Assembly (NCBI RefSeq): GCF_049331405.1
Contig: NZ_CP186274.1
Coordinates: 310,001-374,000 of the forward strand
Source: PoT sp049331405
GTDB taxonomy: Bacteria; Planctomycetota; Planctomycetia; Isosphaerales; Isosphaeraceae
Direction: 5' to 3'
DNA length: 64,000 nucleotides
Below the pieces are notes generated by a model. The model was not told the DNA's origin. It was given only the letters and a program-made list of their open reading frames with translations, and did no database searches. Both the position numbers and the translations under genes were made by a program. Below, piece after piece: positions 26,234-35,132 of this stretch. Every line of letters starts with the position of its first letter. The first letter of the stretch is position 1.

Positions 26234-27030
26234 GCGCCCCGACAAGCTCTCGCTTGAGGGGGGAGGGGTCGATTCTGTGCCGGGCCGTCGCCCCCCTGGT
26301 CGTCCTGCCGGTCCTGATCGGGGCCTGGTACGCGTTGAAGGCGGTCAGCGGCCTGCCCGACTACGTCATCCCCGGCCCCAAAGGGGTCCTCCTCGCCCTC
26401 CACGAGCACCGCGCCACCCTGCTCAAGGCGACGATCTACACCACCAAGGCCGCCGCCTGCGGCCTGGGGGTCAGTCTTGCGCTGGGGATGCCGATTGCCC
26501 TGGTGCTCTCGCTCTCGAGGACGCTCCGGGCCGGGATCTTCCCCTACCTGACGCTCCTGCAGACGGTGCCGATCGTCGCCGTCGCCAACGCGGTGATCAT
26601 CGCCTTGGGCCACGGGTTCCCGAGCATCGTCTGCATCTCGGCGTCGATGGGGCTCTTCCCGGTGATCGCCAGCACGCTCTCGGGGCTGACGAGCGTGGAT
26701 CCCAGGTTGCTCGAGCTGTTCCAGCTCCACAACGCGAGCTTGTGGAAGACCTGGACCAAGCTCCGGCTCCCTTCGGCGGTCCGCGACCTCGCTTCGGGGG
26801 CCAAGATCGCCGCGGGCCTTTCTTCGACAGGGGCCGTCGTCGGCGAATACTTCGTCGGCAGCGAGCCCGACCGCTTCGGCCTCGCCTACATCATCTATGA
26901 ATCGTCGCGCAACGTCCGCGCCGACCTGATGTACGCCGCCACTGCTGCTGCGATCGTCCTGGGCATCTCATTGTTCGCGGCTCTCGGCTTCGTCGAGAGC
27001 GTGATCCTGGCCCGCTGGTCGAGACGCTGA
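26230..27030 (+). CDS. ABC transporter permease, NitT/TauT type
   Basis: 266 residues with about six hydrophobic segments. The cytoplasmic loop that docks with the ATPase is visible near 165-190 (LFQLHNASLWKTWTKLRLPSAVRDLASGAKIAAGLS), the EAA-type motif of SsuC/ThiX-like permeases. FVGSEPDRFGLAYIIYESS is a conserved C-terminal feature of this family. The start overlaps the ATPase stop, and the binding-protein gene follows after about 190 bp. A homodimer in the cytoplasmic membrane is expected. Confidence 0.92.
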   Translation: MSAPTSSRLRGEGSILCRAVAPLVVLPVLIGAWYALKAVSGLPDYVIPGPKGVLLALHEHRATLLKATIYTTKAAACGLGVSLALGMPIALVLSLSRTLRAGIFPYLTLLQTVPIVAVANAVIIALGHGFPSIVCISASMGLFPVIASTLSGLTSVDPRLLELFQLHNASLWKTWTKLRLPSAVRDLASGAKIAAGLSSTGAVVGEYFVGSEPDRFGLAYIIYESSRNVRADLMYAATAAAIVLGISLFAALGFVESVILARWSRR

Positions 27031-27220
27031 AGTGGGCATTCGAATCGATGGTAAGAATATGTTGTTTAATATCATGCAATGGAGAAGATCCCGCCCCAGG
27101 TTCGGGAACTTCCCTCGCACGGTACAATCGTGAGAGTCCGCAAAGGACCGCCGTCGGGCAAGCGACGGAATGCAATTCGTGAGCGTTGAGACGTCGGCCG
27201 TAGACCTCGAGACCATCCCC

Positions 27221-28279
27221 ATGAAGTTGAAGCGATCCCTCTGGCTGTTCCTCGCGTCGGGCCTGGTTTTCCTCGGAGCGGGTTGCGGCGGCAGCCCCGA
27301 GCCGTCGAAGGAGCCACTGGCGAAGGGTTCGGGCAAGGATAAGGTGGTCCTGCGCCTGAACTGGTATCCGGAGGTCGAGCACGGCGGATTCTTCGCGGCG
27401 CAGGTCCAGGGGGATTTCGCGGAGGAGGGGCTCGAGGTCGAGATCCAGCCGGGCGGGCCCGGCTCGGCCGTGATCCCCGAGGTGGCCCTGGGACGGGCCG
27501 ACTTCGGCGTCGAGAACGCCGACAAGCTTCTCGTCGGGCGCTCGCAGGATACGCCGGTCATGGCGCTGCTCGCCCCCTTGCAGAAGTTCCCGATGTGCAT
27601 CATGACCCACAAGAGCGCGGGCTTCACGAACTTGCGCGACCTGCGCGACGTGACCCTGGCGGTCAGCATCGGGGCCCCATTTGCGAGCTACCTCAAGAAG
27701 AACGTCGCGCTGCCGGGGACGAAGATCGTCCCTTACGAGGGGGGCGTCGCCCTCTTCCTCCGCGACCCGAAATACGCGCAGCAAGGCTACATCTTCAGCG
27801 AGCCGATCCTCGCCGAGGGGCAGGGGGGCGACCCCGTCGCGCTGCCGCTGGCCGACATCGGCTATAACCCGTATAGCTCGATCCTGATCGCCAGCGAGAC
27901 CTTGATCAAGGACAAGCCCGAGCTCGTCGCCAGGATGGTCCGCGCCTGCCGCCGGGGCTGGCGACGCTACGCCGAGGACCCCACCCCGGCGAATGCCCAT
28001 CTCGCGAAGGTCAACACCTTGATCCCCCTCGACTCGGTCACCAAGATGTCGGCCGCGATCAGGCCCCTGGTCCTCGCCGACCTCAAGGGGCTCGACGAGG
28101 TCGGGACCATGAAGCCCGAGCGCTGGAGCGACACCCTCAGCAAGCTCGAGGACGCCGGCGTCATCAAGCCGGGGAAGATCAAGGCCGACGACGCCTACAG
28201 CCTCAGCTTCCTCGAAGGCGCGGGCGAAGCGAAATCTCCCGCGGCGGAGGCGCCTAAAGCCTCGACGCCGGCGAAGTGA
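27221..28279 (+). CDS. ABC transporter substrate-binding lipoprotein, THI5/NMT1-like
   Basis: 352 residues. The signal peptide ends in LGAGC, a slightly relaxed lipobox. The mature N terminus VVLRLNWYPEVEHGGFFAAQVQGDFAEEGLEVEI matches the start of THI5/NMT1 and SsuA-like proteins, where WYP-type residues line the ligand site, and RADFGVENADKLL is also conserved. ThiY of this group binds formylaminopyrimidine, a thiamin precursor; others bind taurine, sulfonates or riboflavin. The Trp-Tyr-Pro start favours a pyrimidine/vitamin-type ligand, but this is inference, and no thiamin riboswitch was found upstream of the operon. ATG 27221 is chosen because it gives the signal peptide; ATG 27170 is in frame. 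Confidence 0.85.
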   Translation: MKLKRSLWLFLASGLVFLGAGCGGSPEPSKEPLAKGSGKDKVVLRLNWYPEVEHGGFFAAQVQGDFAEEGLEVEIQPGGPGSAVIPEVALGRADFGVENADKLLVGRSQDTPVMALLAPLQKFPMCIMTHKSAGFTNLRDLRDVTLAVSIGAPFASYLKKNVALPGTKIVPYEGGVALFLRDPKYAQQGYIFSEPILAEGQGGDPVALPLADIGYNPYSSILIASETLIKDKPELVARMVRACRRGWRRYAEDPTPANAHLAKVNTLIPLDSVTKMSAAIRPLVLADLKGLDEVGTMKPERWSDTLSKLEDAGVIKPGKIKADDAYSLSFLEGAGEAKSPAAEAPKASTPAK

Positions 28280-28352
28280 TCGGGCCTATGCCGGGGGATC
28301 GGTTTCTTTCGATGCCACGGATCATGATGTGTTGTCGAGGACGCGTGCCGTG

Positions 28353-28874
28353 ATGGATTCGCCCACGCCTGACAGGTCCAGCTTCGAGTTGGTCGAAGTG
28401 GCCTCGCCGGCCGACCTGGAAGACGCCCGGACCTTGTTCCGGGCGTACGCCTCGGAGTTTGCCGATTGGCTCGCCGAGACGCTCCGCTACCAGAGCTTCG
28501 ACGCCGAGGTCGCCGGGCTCCCCGGACGGTACGCGCCGCCGCTGGGCGGCTTCCTGCTAGCGAGGGACGGAGGCATCCCCGCCGGCTGTGTGGCGCTCCG
28601 GGCGTTGGGCGTAGATACGTGCGAGATGAAGCGCCTTTACGTCGCCCCCGCCTACCGGGGGCAAGACCTGGGGATGCGCCTGGTCGAGGCCGTCATCGAC
28701 CTCGCCCGACGGCTCGGGCATCGCCGGATCGTCCTGGATACGCTGCCGGAGATGCGCGGGGCGATCTCGCTCTATCGCTCGCTCGGATTCATCGAGATCC
28801 CCGCATACTGGGACAACCCGATCGAGCGCTCGCTCTTCTTCGAGAAGATCCTGATCGACGAGGCCTCGGCCTGA
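28353..28874 (+). CDS. GNAT-family N-acetyltransferase
   Basis: 173 residues, one GNAT domain. The acetyl-CoA-binding segment is MKRLYVAPAYRGQDLGMRLVEAVIDLARRLG (about 92-122), containing the R-G-Q-D-L-G variant of the Q/R-x-x-G-x-G/A loop, and the family ending ALSLYRSLGF-type is seen as AISLYRSLGFIEIPAYWDNP. The acceptor substrate cannot be told. ATG 28353 is preferred over GTG 28329 since it has GAGG upstream. It converges with dnaA. Confidence 0.9.
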   Translation: MDSPTPDRSSFELVEVASPADLEDARTLFRAYASEFADWLAETLRYQSFDAEVAGLPGRYAPPLGGFLLARDGGIPAGCVALRALGVDTCEMKRLYVAPAYRGQDLGMRLVEAVIDLARRLGHRRIVLDTLPEMRGAISLYRSLGFIEIPAYWDNPIERSLFFEKILIDEASA

Positions 28875-28882
28875 AGCCGCGA

Positions 28883-28904
28883 CGCGAGGATGATCCTCCC
28901 GCGA
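28883..28904. terminator. Possible shared terminator between GNAT gene and dnaA
   Basis: CGCGAGGAT and ATCCTCCCGCG form an imperfect hairpin with a one- to two-base bulge in the 50-bp gap between these convergent genes. No T run. Confidence 0.35.
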
Positions 28905-28924
28905 CGCGGATCCATCCGGAAGGA

Positions 28925-30340
28925 TCAGGCCCCGAGGGTGCGCTCGAGGGCGGCGAGGATGTCGGCGACGGTCTCGAAGCCGGCGAGGAGGCCGTTGCGC
29001 TCCTCGTCGCGGATCCAGCCGGCGACCTTCTTCTCGGCGGAGATGACGGTCGAGTGGTTCCTTCCGCCGAAGAAGCGGCCGATCTCGCTGTAGGCGGCCC
29101 CGGTGTGCTTGCGGCAGAGGTACATCGCCAGCATCCGGGGGAAGGTCAGGGCGCGGGCCCTGCCGTCCGACTTCAGGACCTCGGCGTCGATCTCGAAGAG
29201 GTGGCAGACCGCCCGCTCGACGTCGCGGAGGGCGACGGCCTGGGCCGTGTGCCGGATCGTGTCGCGGAGCGCCGACTTGGCCAGGTTCAGGTCGAGCCGC
29301 TTGCCGGTCAGCAGCGCGTGGGCGATCAGGCTGTGCAGGGCCCCTTCGAGCTCTCGGACGCTGGCCCGGAGGTGCTCGGCGATGTACTCGAGCACGGCTT
29401 CGGGGATGTCGACCCCTCGGGCCTGGGCCTTCGACTTGAGGATCGCGCGTCGGGTGGTCGGGTCGGGGGCGTCGAGCTTGACGACCATGCCGCCGAGGAA
29501 CCGCGTCGCCAGCTCGTCCGTCAGCTTGGCGATGCGCTTGGGGTGCTGGTCGGCCGTCAGGATGATCGGCACACCGTCCGCGATCAGGGCGTTGAAGGTG
29601 TGCAGGAACTCGTCCTGGGTCGCCCGCTTGGCCGCGAGGAAGTGGATGTCGTCGACGATCAGGGCGTCGGCGTTTCGATAGCGGGCGCGGAAGCTGTGGA
29701 GCGAGTTGGACCGCATGGCCTCGAGGAAGCCGTTGGTGAACCCCTCCGCCGTGATGTGGATCAGCTTCAACCCGGGCTGTCGGGAACGCAGGGCATGGCC
29801 GATCCCCTCGGCCAGGTGAGTCTTGCCCAGGCCGATGCCCGCGTGGATGACCAGCGGGTTGAACGACGCACCGGTCGACTGCACCATCTCCTTGGCCGCC
29901 GCATGGGCCAGGCGATTGCAGGAGCCGGTGACGAAGTCGTCGAGCCGCCTGGGGGGCCTCGCCTGATTGCGAGGGCGTTCCGAAGGGGGCGGGACCTTGG
30001 GTGCGGGAACGAGGGGGACCGTCACGCCCGGCTTGCGTCTCTCGTCGCCGGAATTGGGCTCGATCAGGCCCCCAACCTTCGGCTCGGCCTCGCCATCGAT
30101 CCGGAACTTGAGCGCCAGCGTGCGGCCGGTGACGGCCTCCGCGGCCTCGATCAGGTTGCCGGAAAAATGCCCCTGGATCCACTCGCGGAAGAAGGCGTTG
30201 GGGACCCCGACCTCGATCGACTCGTCGTCGAGGCCGAGATGTACGCCTTCGCCGAACCAGAGCCCGAATCGCCCTTCGCCGACGCGCTCGGCGACCGCCG
30301 CCCGCAGCGACGTTTCCAATCCTCCCTGAAGTTGCGTCAT
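28925..30340 (-). CDS. dnaA: Chromosomal replication initiator DnaA
   Basis: 471 residues, typical length. Domain I at 1-85 (FREWIQGHFSGNLIEAA), a Pro-rich linker (105-135), the AAA+ domain with Walker A GIGLGKTH (168-175) and Walker B ALIVDDIHF (226-234), ATRFLGGMVVKL for sensor/arginine-finger regions, and domain IV ending with the DnaA signature GGRNHSTVISAEKK near 425-438, which binds DnaA boxes. ATG 30340 is preceded by GGAGATGG; upstream in-frame codons give no conserved sequence. Unlike in many bacteria, no dnaN, recF, gyrB or rpmH lies next to it, and no TTATNCACA cluster was seen, so the origin may be elsewhere. Confidence 0.96.
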   Translation of the reverse strand: MTQLQGGLETSLRAAVAERVGEGRFGLWFGEGVHLGLDDESIEVGVPNAFFREWIQGHFSGNLIEAAEAVTGRTLALKFRIDGEAEPKVGGLIEPNSGDERRKPGVTVPLVPAPKVPPPSERPRNQARPPRRLDDFVTGSCNRLAHAAAKEMVQSTGASFNPLVIHAGIGLGKTHLAEGIGHALRSRQPGLKLIHITAEGFTNGFLEAMRSNSLHSFRARYRNADALIVDDIHFLAAKRATQDEFLHTFNALIADGVPIILTADQHPKRIAKLTDELATRFLGGMVVKLDAPDPTTRRAILKSKAQARGVDIPEAVLEYIAEHLRASVRELEGALHSLIAHALLTGKRLDLNLAKSALRDTIRHTAQAVALRDVERAVCHLFEIDAEVLKSDGRARALTFPRMLAMYLCRKHTGAAYSEIGRFFGGRNHSTVISAEKKVAGWIRDEERNGLLAGFETVADILAALERTLGA

Positions 30341-30572
30341 CGGTCCATCTCCGCTCCGTCGCTCAGACCACTCGGGCAACGGCCGGCGCCATGGTGCGCG
30401 GAGTTTCACCGCACACCTTCCGCCAGCCAGAGAGGATATGCCCTCTGGCATGGGCGTTGTCAAAGAGAGGCGAAGAGGTTAGACGCGGAATTTGGAGAAG
30501 ATGAAACGAACGTCGAGATAGATTGGATTGGTGCGAATGCACGGCATGCGATCGACGTCGGTCGTGGGAGTG

Positions 30573-30872
30573 TCAGAGGGGGATTGGCGAGGACGCGACC
30601 CCCCGTGACCACGACGGTTTTGCGGCTCGATCCATCGAGCACATCCCCGAGCGGCAGGGGCCCGAGCCGCAGCCGAACGAGGGGGCGGGGGAGCTGCAGA
30701 TCGGCAGCGACGCGCCGGAGCTGCCGTTCGTGTGGGCGGCGGCGGGGACGCTGAACTGCTTGGCGAGGTCGATGCCGTTGCACCTGGGGCAGTGGGGTGT
30801 GTCGCCGTTGCCGCGCACCAGGGTTTCGAAGGAGTGGTCGCACGGCTCGCAACGGTATTCGTAAATCGGCAT
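30573..30872 (-). CDS. FmdB-family zinc-ribbon protein
   Basis: 99 residues. MPIYEYRCEPCDHSFE is the canonical FmdB N terminus, with two CxxC pairs (C8/C11, C28/C31) forming a zinc ribbon. The rest is low complexity, rich in Ser, Gly and Pro, with further cysteines (GCGSGPCRSGMC). FmdB proteins are putative regulators of uncertain function. GGAG lies 10 bases before the ATG. It is divergent from the NnrE gene. Confidence 0.9.
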   Translation of the reverse strand: MPIYEYRCEPCDHSFETLVRGNGDTPHCPRCNGIDLAKQFSVPAAAHTNGSSGASLPICSSPAPSFGCGSGPCRSGMCSMDRAAKPSWSRGVASSPIPL

Positions 30873-31047
30873 GGAGTTCGGGCTCCCCGGGTCGGAGGTC
30901 GTGATGGTATTGATTGATGATGGCGGCGTCGGGCCTTGGCCATCGTTATTCTGATTTTCGTCCCCGAGCCGTGTCAACCGGAAGCGGACTTGCAGGGCAG
31001 TCGCGACGATGGCCACTCGACCGGATTCGAGGCGCAAGGAGAGGCTC

Positions 31048-31740
31048 ATGAAGATTCGACCGCTGGCCCGGGATGAGGTGCGGAGCATCGACGAGCGTGC
31101 GGCCCGAGAGCTGGGGCTCTCCACCCTCGTCCTGATGGAGAACGCCGGGCGAGGGGCCGCCGCCTGGCTCCGCGATCAGGGCGTGGGGCCGTCGTCGAAG
31201 GTCTGGATCGCCTGCGGCCCGGGGAACAACGGCGGTGACGGCGGCGTGGTCGCACGGCACCTCGATTCCTGGGGCGTCGCAGTCCGGGTCGTCTGGTTCG
31301 CGAAGGCCGACCAGCTCCGCGGAGACGCGGCCGCGCAGTGGAAGATCCTGGAGAAGTCGGGCATCGACCAGGTCGCCTGGGACGCCGAGGCCCGGGGGGG
31401 GCTCGAGCCCCTCGCGGGCGAGATCGCCGCGGCCGATTGGCTCGTCGACGGCCTGCTCGGCACGGGCCTCACCCGGCCGGTCGAGGGCGTCTTGCACGAC
31501 CTGATCGACAGGCTCAATCATTCGGGGCGTCCGATCCTGGCCCTGGACCTTCCCTCGGGCCTCGACGCCGATAGCGGCCGGCCGCTCGGGATTGCCATCA
31601 AGGCACGGGCTACCGTGACGTTCGTCGCGCCCAAGCTCGGTTTTTCCGCCGAGGGCGCCGCAGGCTATACGGGGGAGGTCTCTGTGGTCGAAATCGGCGT
31701 CCCTCGTCGTTCGCTGGAGCCTTTCATCGAGGCTCGTTGA
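31048..31740 (+). CDS. nnrE: NAD(P)H-hydrate epimerase (YjeF N-terminal domain)
   Basis: 230 residues, the length of a stand-alone YjeF_N domain. Motifs: LVLMENAGRGAA, the Rossmann-like loop CGPGNNGGDGGVVARHL, DWLVDGLLGTGLTRPVEG and LALDLPSGLDAD, all diagnostic. It interconverts the R and S forms of hydrated NAD(P)H so that the dehydratase can repair them. The dehydratase (NnrD) domain is not fused and is not in the window. AAGGAGAGG precedes ATG 31048. Confidence 0.94.
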   Translation: MKIRPLARDEVRSIDERAARELGLSTLVLMENAGRGAAAWLRDQGVGPSSKVWIACGPGNNGGDGGVVARHLDSWGVAVRVVWFAKADQLRGDAAAQWKILEKSGIDQVAWDAEARGGLEPLAGEIAAADWLVDGLLGTGLTRPVEGVLHDLIDRLNHSGRPILALDLPSGLDADSGRPLGIAIKARATVTFVAPKLGFSAEGAAGYTGEVSVVEIGVPRRSLEPFIEAR

Positions 31741-31800
31741 GCCGTTCCGCACCGGCCGGTTCGGCGCGTCGGACGGCATCATGTCATGAGGGCCCACGCG

Positions 31801-32128
31801 ATGGACACCCCGCAACAGGACGGGGCGACCTGGTGCTTCTCCCCGCCCAAACGGTCCAATGGGAAGGTTCTCCTCGGCTTCTGCCGCAAGGGCGAGAAGG
31901 GCTCCGACCTCGACGCGTTCCTCGAGATTGTGAAGGCACTCGGCGGCAGGGGTCGTCTCGGAGCCGTTCAGCCTCTTCGACTCCCGCTATGAAATCTCCG
32001 TGGGCGGCAAGTCCTTCCTCCTGATCGATGACGAGTTGTCGGGCCTGACCCTGATCGCCGACGAGGCCGAGGGAGGATTGCCCCTGGGGCTCAAAGAATA
32101 CATGAAGGCGCTTCCGCCCGGCTCATGA
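31801..32128 (+). pseudogene. Hypothetical protein gene broken by one frameshift
   Basis: Two halves of one apparent protein lie in different frames. The first runs from ATG 31801 (or 31786) through KVLLGFCRKGEKGSDLDAFL and keeps strong codon bias until about 31959. The second continues in the +1 frame from about 31961 (EPFSLFDSRYEISVGGKSF) to the TGA at 32126-32128 (LKEYMKALPPGS), also with strong bias. Read together they give about 108 residues with no known domain. Staying in the first frame stops at 31992. A real mutation, a sequencing error, or less likely programmed shifting would explain this. Confidence 0.6.
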
Positions 32129-32151
32129 GCGGGTTGGGGAACATCGCGGGA

Positions 32152-32598
32152 TCAGAGGGCTTCGATGCTGAACCCCTCGTCGATCGAAGTCAGGGAGAAG
32201 AGCGGCGGCATGACGATGCCGACGCAAGGGCCGCAGTAGATGATGTGCGGCTTCTCGGTCGTGGGGTTGCCGTACCTGTCCTTGCGCAGCAAGGGGGAGT
32301 GGCAGGCCGGGCATTCATGCTCGGCGGGGGGGCCACTGTCCGGGAGGCCTGGCATCTCGACGAGCTGATTGATCGCGTCGTACAGGGCATCGATCGAGGC
32401 GGGGATCCTCGCCCTGGACGCGAAATGCTCCCGGCTCAGGCGCCGGAGCTCGGCGAAGGTGGGGAGGATCCGCTCGAGGAGCCGGTGGCGATCCGCCCGT
32501 GACGCCGTGCTCATCTCGCGGGCGCACCTCAGGACCGCGTCCATGGCCCTGGCGGCGGCGAGCATCGGCTGGGCACCCGGATCTCCGAGATCGACCAT
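32152..32598 (-). CDS. Hypothetical protein with a CxxC pair
   Basis: 148 residues. The first 90 are mostly helical in appearance (AARAMDAVLRCAREM, RHRLLERILPTFAELRRL). CPACHSPLL and CGPCVGIV suggest a C-terminal zinc ribbon, though the protein is otherwise unrecognised. GGAAGGA lies before the ATG. It is convergent with the frameshifted gene, 23 bp apart. Confidence 0.65.
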   Translation of the reverse strand: MVDLGDPGAQPMLAAARAMDAVLRCAREMSTASRADRHRLLERILPTFAELRRLSREHFASRARIPASIDALYDAINQLVEMPGLPDSGPPAEHECPACHSPLLRKDRYGNPTTEKPHIIYCGPCVGIVMPPLFSLTSIDEGFSIEAL

Positions 32599-32890
32599 CG
32601 CAGATTCCTTCCATCATCCCATCGAGGCCGACGCAGGCCGATCCGATCGGGGTCGGCCCGCCCGGCGTCCCTCGGCGCCCGGCCGAGTCCTGGCCGATCG
32701 CCCTTCACCCTGACATTCTGGCTTCGAACGCCCATTTCGTGCCAGGGGGTTGTCACCGTTTTTTCGAGGACGCATCGTCGCGTCTAGAGATCGATCGATG
32801 TTTGTCACAATGGGGATTCGAAATCGTTCGCGCGTGCACATGCCCCGTCGAAGCTCTGAAGGCCTGGGGCCATCCTTGGACGCATCGGCG

Positions 32891-33868
32891 TCAGACCGCT
32901 GCGCTGCGGGCCACGAGTTTGCGACGGACCAAGAGATCGGTCAGCGCGTCGCGCAGGTGCGGGAACCGGAATTCGAAACCCTCGGCCGACAATCGGCTCG
33001 AGACGACATACCTGCCATAGAGCGCGAGATCGGGGTCGGTCTTCAGGATCCAACACGCCCCTCCGCGAACCAACCAGCCAGGGGCCGGGAGCCCGAAGGG
33101 CATACCCACGGCGCGTCGGAGTTCTCGCATGAAGTCCCGTTGCGGGACGGGGTTGGGCGAGGAGACTACGTAAGGCCCTTGCATGGCGGGGTCGCACAAT
33201 GCTCGCCCGAACAGGCGATTCATGTCGAGTTCATGGATCCAACTCATCCCCTGAGTGCCCGGCCCGATTGTCCCGCCCAAGCCCAGCCTCGCGAGCCCGG
33301 CGAGTCGTGCCAGCGCACCCCCGCCGACACCCCGATCGCGACCCAGGACGAAGCTCGTGCGCAATATGACCGCCCGCTGCGAGGCCAGGACGCTCGCGCG
33401 GAATTCCTCCTCCCAGGCCCGGCCGACGGAGGGCGCGAGCCCATGGCCGAACGGCGAATCTTCGGTGCATGTGACCTCGGGGGGATCGCCGTAGATGTGG
33501 GCCGTGCTCATCTGCACCCAGACCGGAGGCGGGGCATCGACGGCCCGCACGGCCATGCCCAGCACCCGCGTCGCCTCCACCCGAGAGCGGAGGATCTCAT
33601 CCTGGTGATCCGGCGTCTTGACGCAATCCACGCTCCGACCGGCCAGATTGACCAGCCCTGCCGCGCCGTCCAACTCCTGACGCCAGTCCCCCAGGCTCCG
33701 GCCATCCCAACTCACATGCCTCCAGGGCCCGCTTGATTTCGGTGGTCGGCGCGAGAGCAGCACGACCGCCGCCCCTCCCGCCGCCAGGTGCGTGGCGAGG
33801 GAGACGCCCAAAAAACCGCTGCCGCCGGCGATCACGATACGCCCGGATGGTGGTGAGGAAGCCGTCAT
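32891..33868 (-). CDS. TIGR01777-family NAD(P)-dependent epimerase/dehydratase (YfcH-like SDR)
   Basis: 325 residues. An extended SDR with the nucleotide loop GGSGFLG near 15-21, a core strand VNLAGRSVD, the TIGR01777 features MSTAHIYGDP and VILRTSFVLGRDRG, and the typical end YVVSSRLSAEGFEFRFPHLRDAL (DUF1731). The S-x-x-x-Y-like active-site region is STAHIYG. Members resemble plant and bacterial cell-division-associated SulA homologues, and their substrate is unknown. GAGG precedes ATG 33868. A single-gene unit. Confidence 0.88.
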   Translation of the reverse strand: MTASSPPSGRIVIAGGSGFLGVSLATHLAAGGAAVVLLSRRPPKSSGPWRHVSWDGRSLGDWRQELDGAAGLVNLAGRSVDCVKTPDHQDEILRSRVEATRVLGMAVRAVDAPPPVWVQMSTAHIYGDPPEVTCTEDSPFGHGLAPSVGRAWEEEFRASVLASQRAVILRTSFVLGRDRGVGGGALARLAGLARLGLGGTIGPGTQGMSWIHELDMNRLFGRALCDPAMQGPYVVSSPNPVPQRDFMRELRRAVGMPFGLPAPGWLVRGGACWILKTDPDLALYGRYVVSSRLSAEGFEFRFPHLRDALTDLLVRRKLVARSAAV

Positions 33869-34031
33869 TGGGATCAGCCTCGGGTGACGATGGTCTTGTC
33901 AATGCCGAAGCTGAAACCGCGAAACGACGCCGGCTTTAACCGAGCCGACCTTGGCGACGATCGTCTTCAATTGCCGTAAGGCACCGCCTTCGTAAAGCGG
34001 GGGTTGGTGGCTCGGTGCCGATCGACGGTCG

Positions 34032-35132
34032 TCAGAACCGCGGGGTGGCCGCGCCTTCGGCCTTGCGGGCCGAGAGGTGCTGGAGCGAGGGCTGCTTGAG
34101 GAAGGCGGCGTCGAGGCGGTCGGCGAGGAGGGCGTGGCCCCTGGCGTTGGGGTGGTAGTCGGCGGGGCGGATCGCCAGGGTGAGCGGGTCGAGGCCGTCG
34201 TAGGCGTCGGAGATGTCGATCTCGGCGCCGAAGCCCGCGGCCTTCGCGAGAGAGACGAGGCGGTCGTGGTCGGCGGGCTCGACGGGGCGGCCGACTCGCG
34301 GGATCAGGACCCAGAGGCAGGGGACGCCACGCTCGCGGCAATCGGCCGCGATGTGCTTGTAGACCTCACCCACAAGATCCCAGCGCAGGGCCGCCAGCTT
34401 CTCCGCGTAGTACTCCTTAGGCTGCCCCTTCTTGAGGCCGGAACGCTCGAAGAGGTCGCCGTAGACGGCCGAATCCCAGCCGATCCCTCGCGGCAGGAGG
34501 TCGACCAGCCGGCGCTCATCCCAGCCGACGTCCGCCTGGGTCGCCTCGAAGACGACGACGTCCGGCGAGGTCGGCCAGGCGACCTGCATGAAGTGGTCCC
34601 AGCGCTGGCCGGGGCTCTTGCCCGGCAGGGCGAAGTTGAGGAACTCGACGGTCGGGCCGCCGACTTCGCGCGAACGCTTCCGCAAGGAACGCTCGAGGAC
34701 CGGCTCGAAGCCGAGGCCGTCGTCGACGCCGAGGCCGACGCCGATCGAATCGCCCGCCATCGCCAGGCGGAACGTCCCGCTCGGCTTGGCCGTCGAATAG
34801 GGCTGGTCGCGCATCGCCAGGGCGTTCGTGTTCCAGATTGCCCCGACGGGCAGGATCGTCGTGTAGTTCGGCTTCAGGACCGACTCGCGCAGGTCGTTTG
34901 TATTGATGGCGATCAGGCCGTGCGTATCCATCCGACGGCCGGTGTCGAGGATCTGTTCATAATAGCCCCGCTCCATCCGATCGTAGTCGGCCTTGCTCAT
35001 GAGGCGAGACCGCACGATCTCCCGGATTCGAGCGGCCTGCGCGGGGACGATCGCCTCCGGCAACAATCCCGCGACCACGACGGCGATCAACACGATCCAA
35101 TGCGAGGTCGAAAATGACGAGCGTGTCATCAT
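34032..35132 (-). CDS. Secreted SGNH/GDSL-type hydrolase
   Basis: 366 residues. An N-terminal signal or anchor helix (WIVLIAVVVAGLLPEAI), then the block-I motif LAMAGDSIGVGLGV with the catalytic Ser, a block with FALPGKSPG, and the C-terminal DYHPNARGH holding the Asp-x-x-His pair. These hydrolases de-esterify lipids, polysaccharides or acylated cell-wall sugars; the target is unknown. AAGGTG precedes two consecutive ATG codons (35132, 35129). Confidence 0.85.
   Translation of the reverse strand: MMTRSSFSTSHWIVLIAVVVAGLLPEAIVPAQAARIREIVRSRLMSKADYDRMERGYYEQILDTGRRMDTHGLIAINTNDLRESVLKPNYTTILPVGAIWNTNALAMRDQPYSTAKPSGTFRLAMAGDSIGVGLGVDDGLGFEPVLERSLRKRSREVGGPTVEFLNFALPGKSPGQRWDHFMQVAWPTSPDVVVFEATQADVGWDERRLVDLLPRGIGWDSAVYGDLFERSGLKKGQPKEYYAEKLAALRWDLVGEVYKHIAADCRERGVPCLWVLIPRVGRPVEPADHDRLVSLAKAAGFGAEIDISDAYDGLDPLTLAIRPADYHPNARGHALLADRLDAAFLKQPSLQHLSARKAEGAATPRF

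Noticed and set aside
30341..30572. Possible replication origin beside dnaA
   Set aside because: No TTATNCACA-like boxes and no AT-rich unwinding region were seen.
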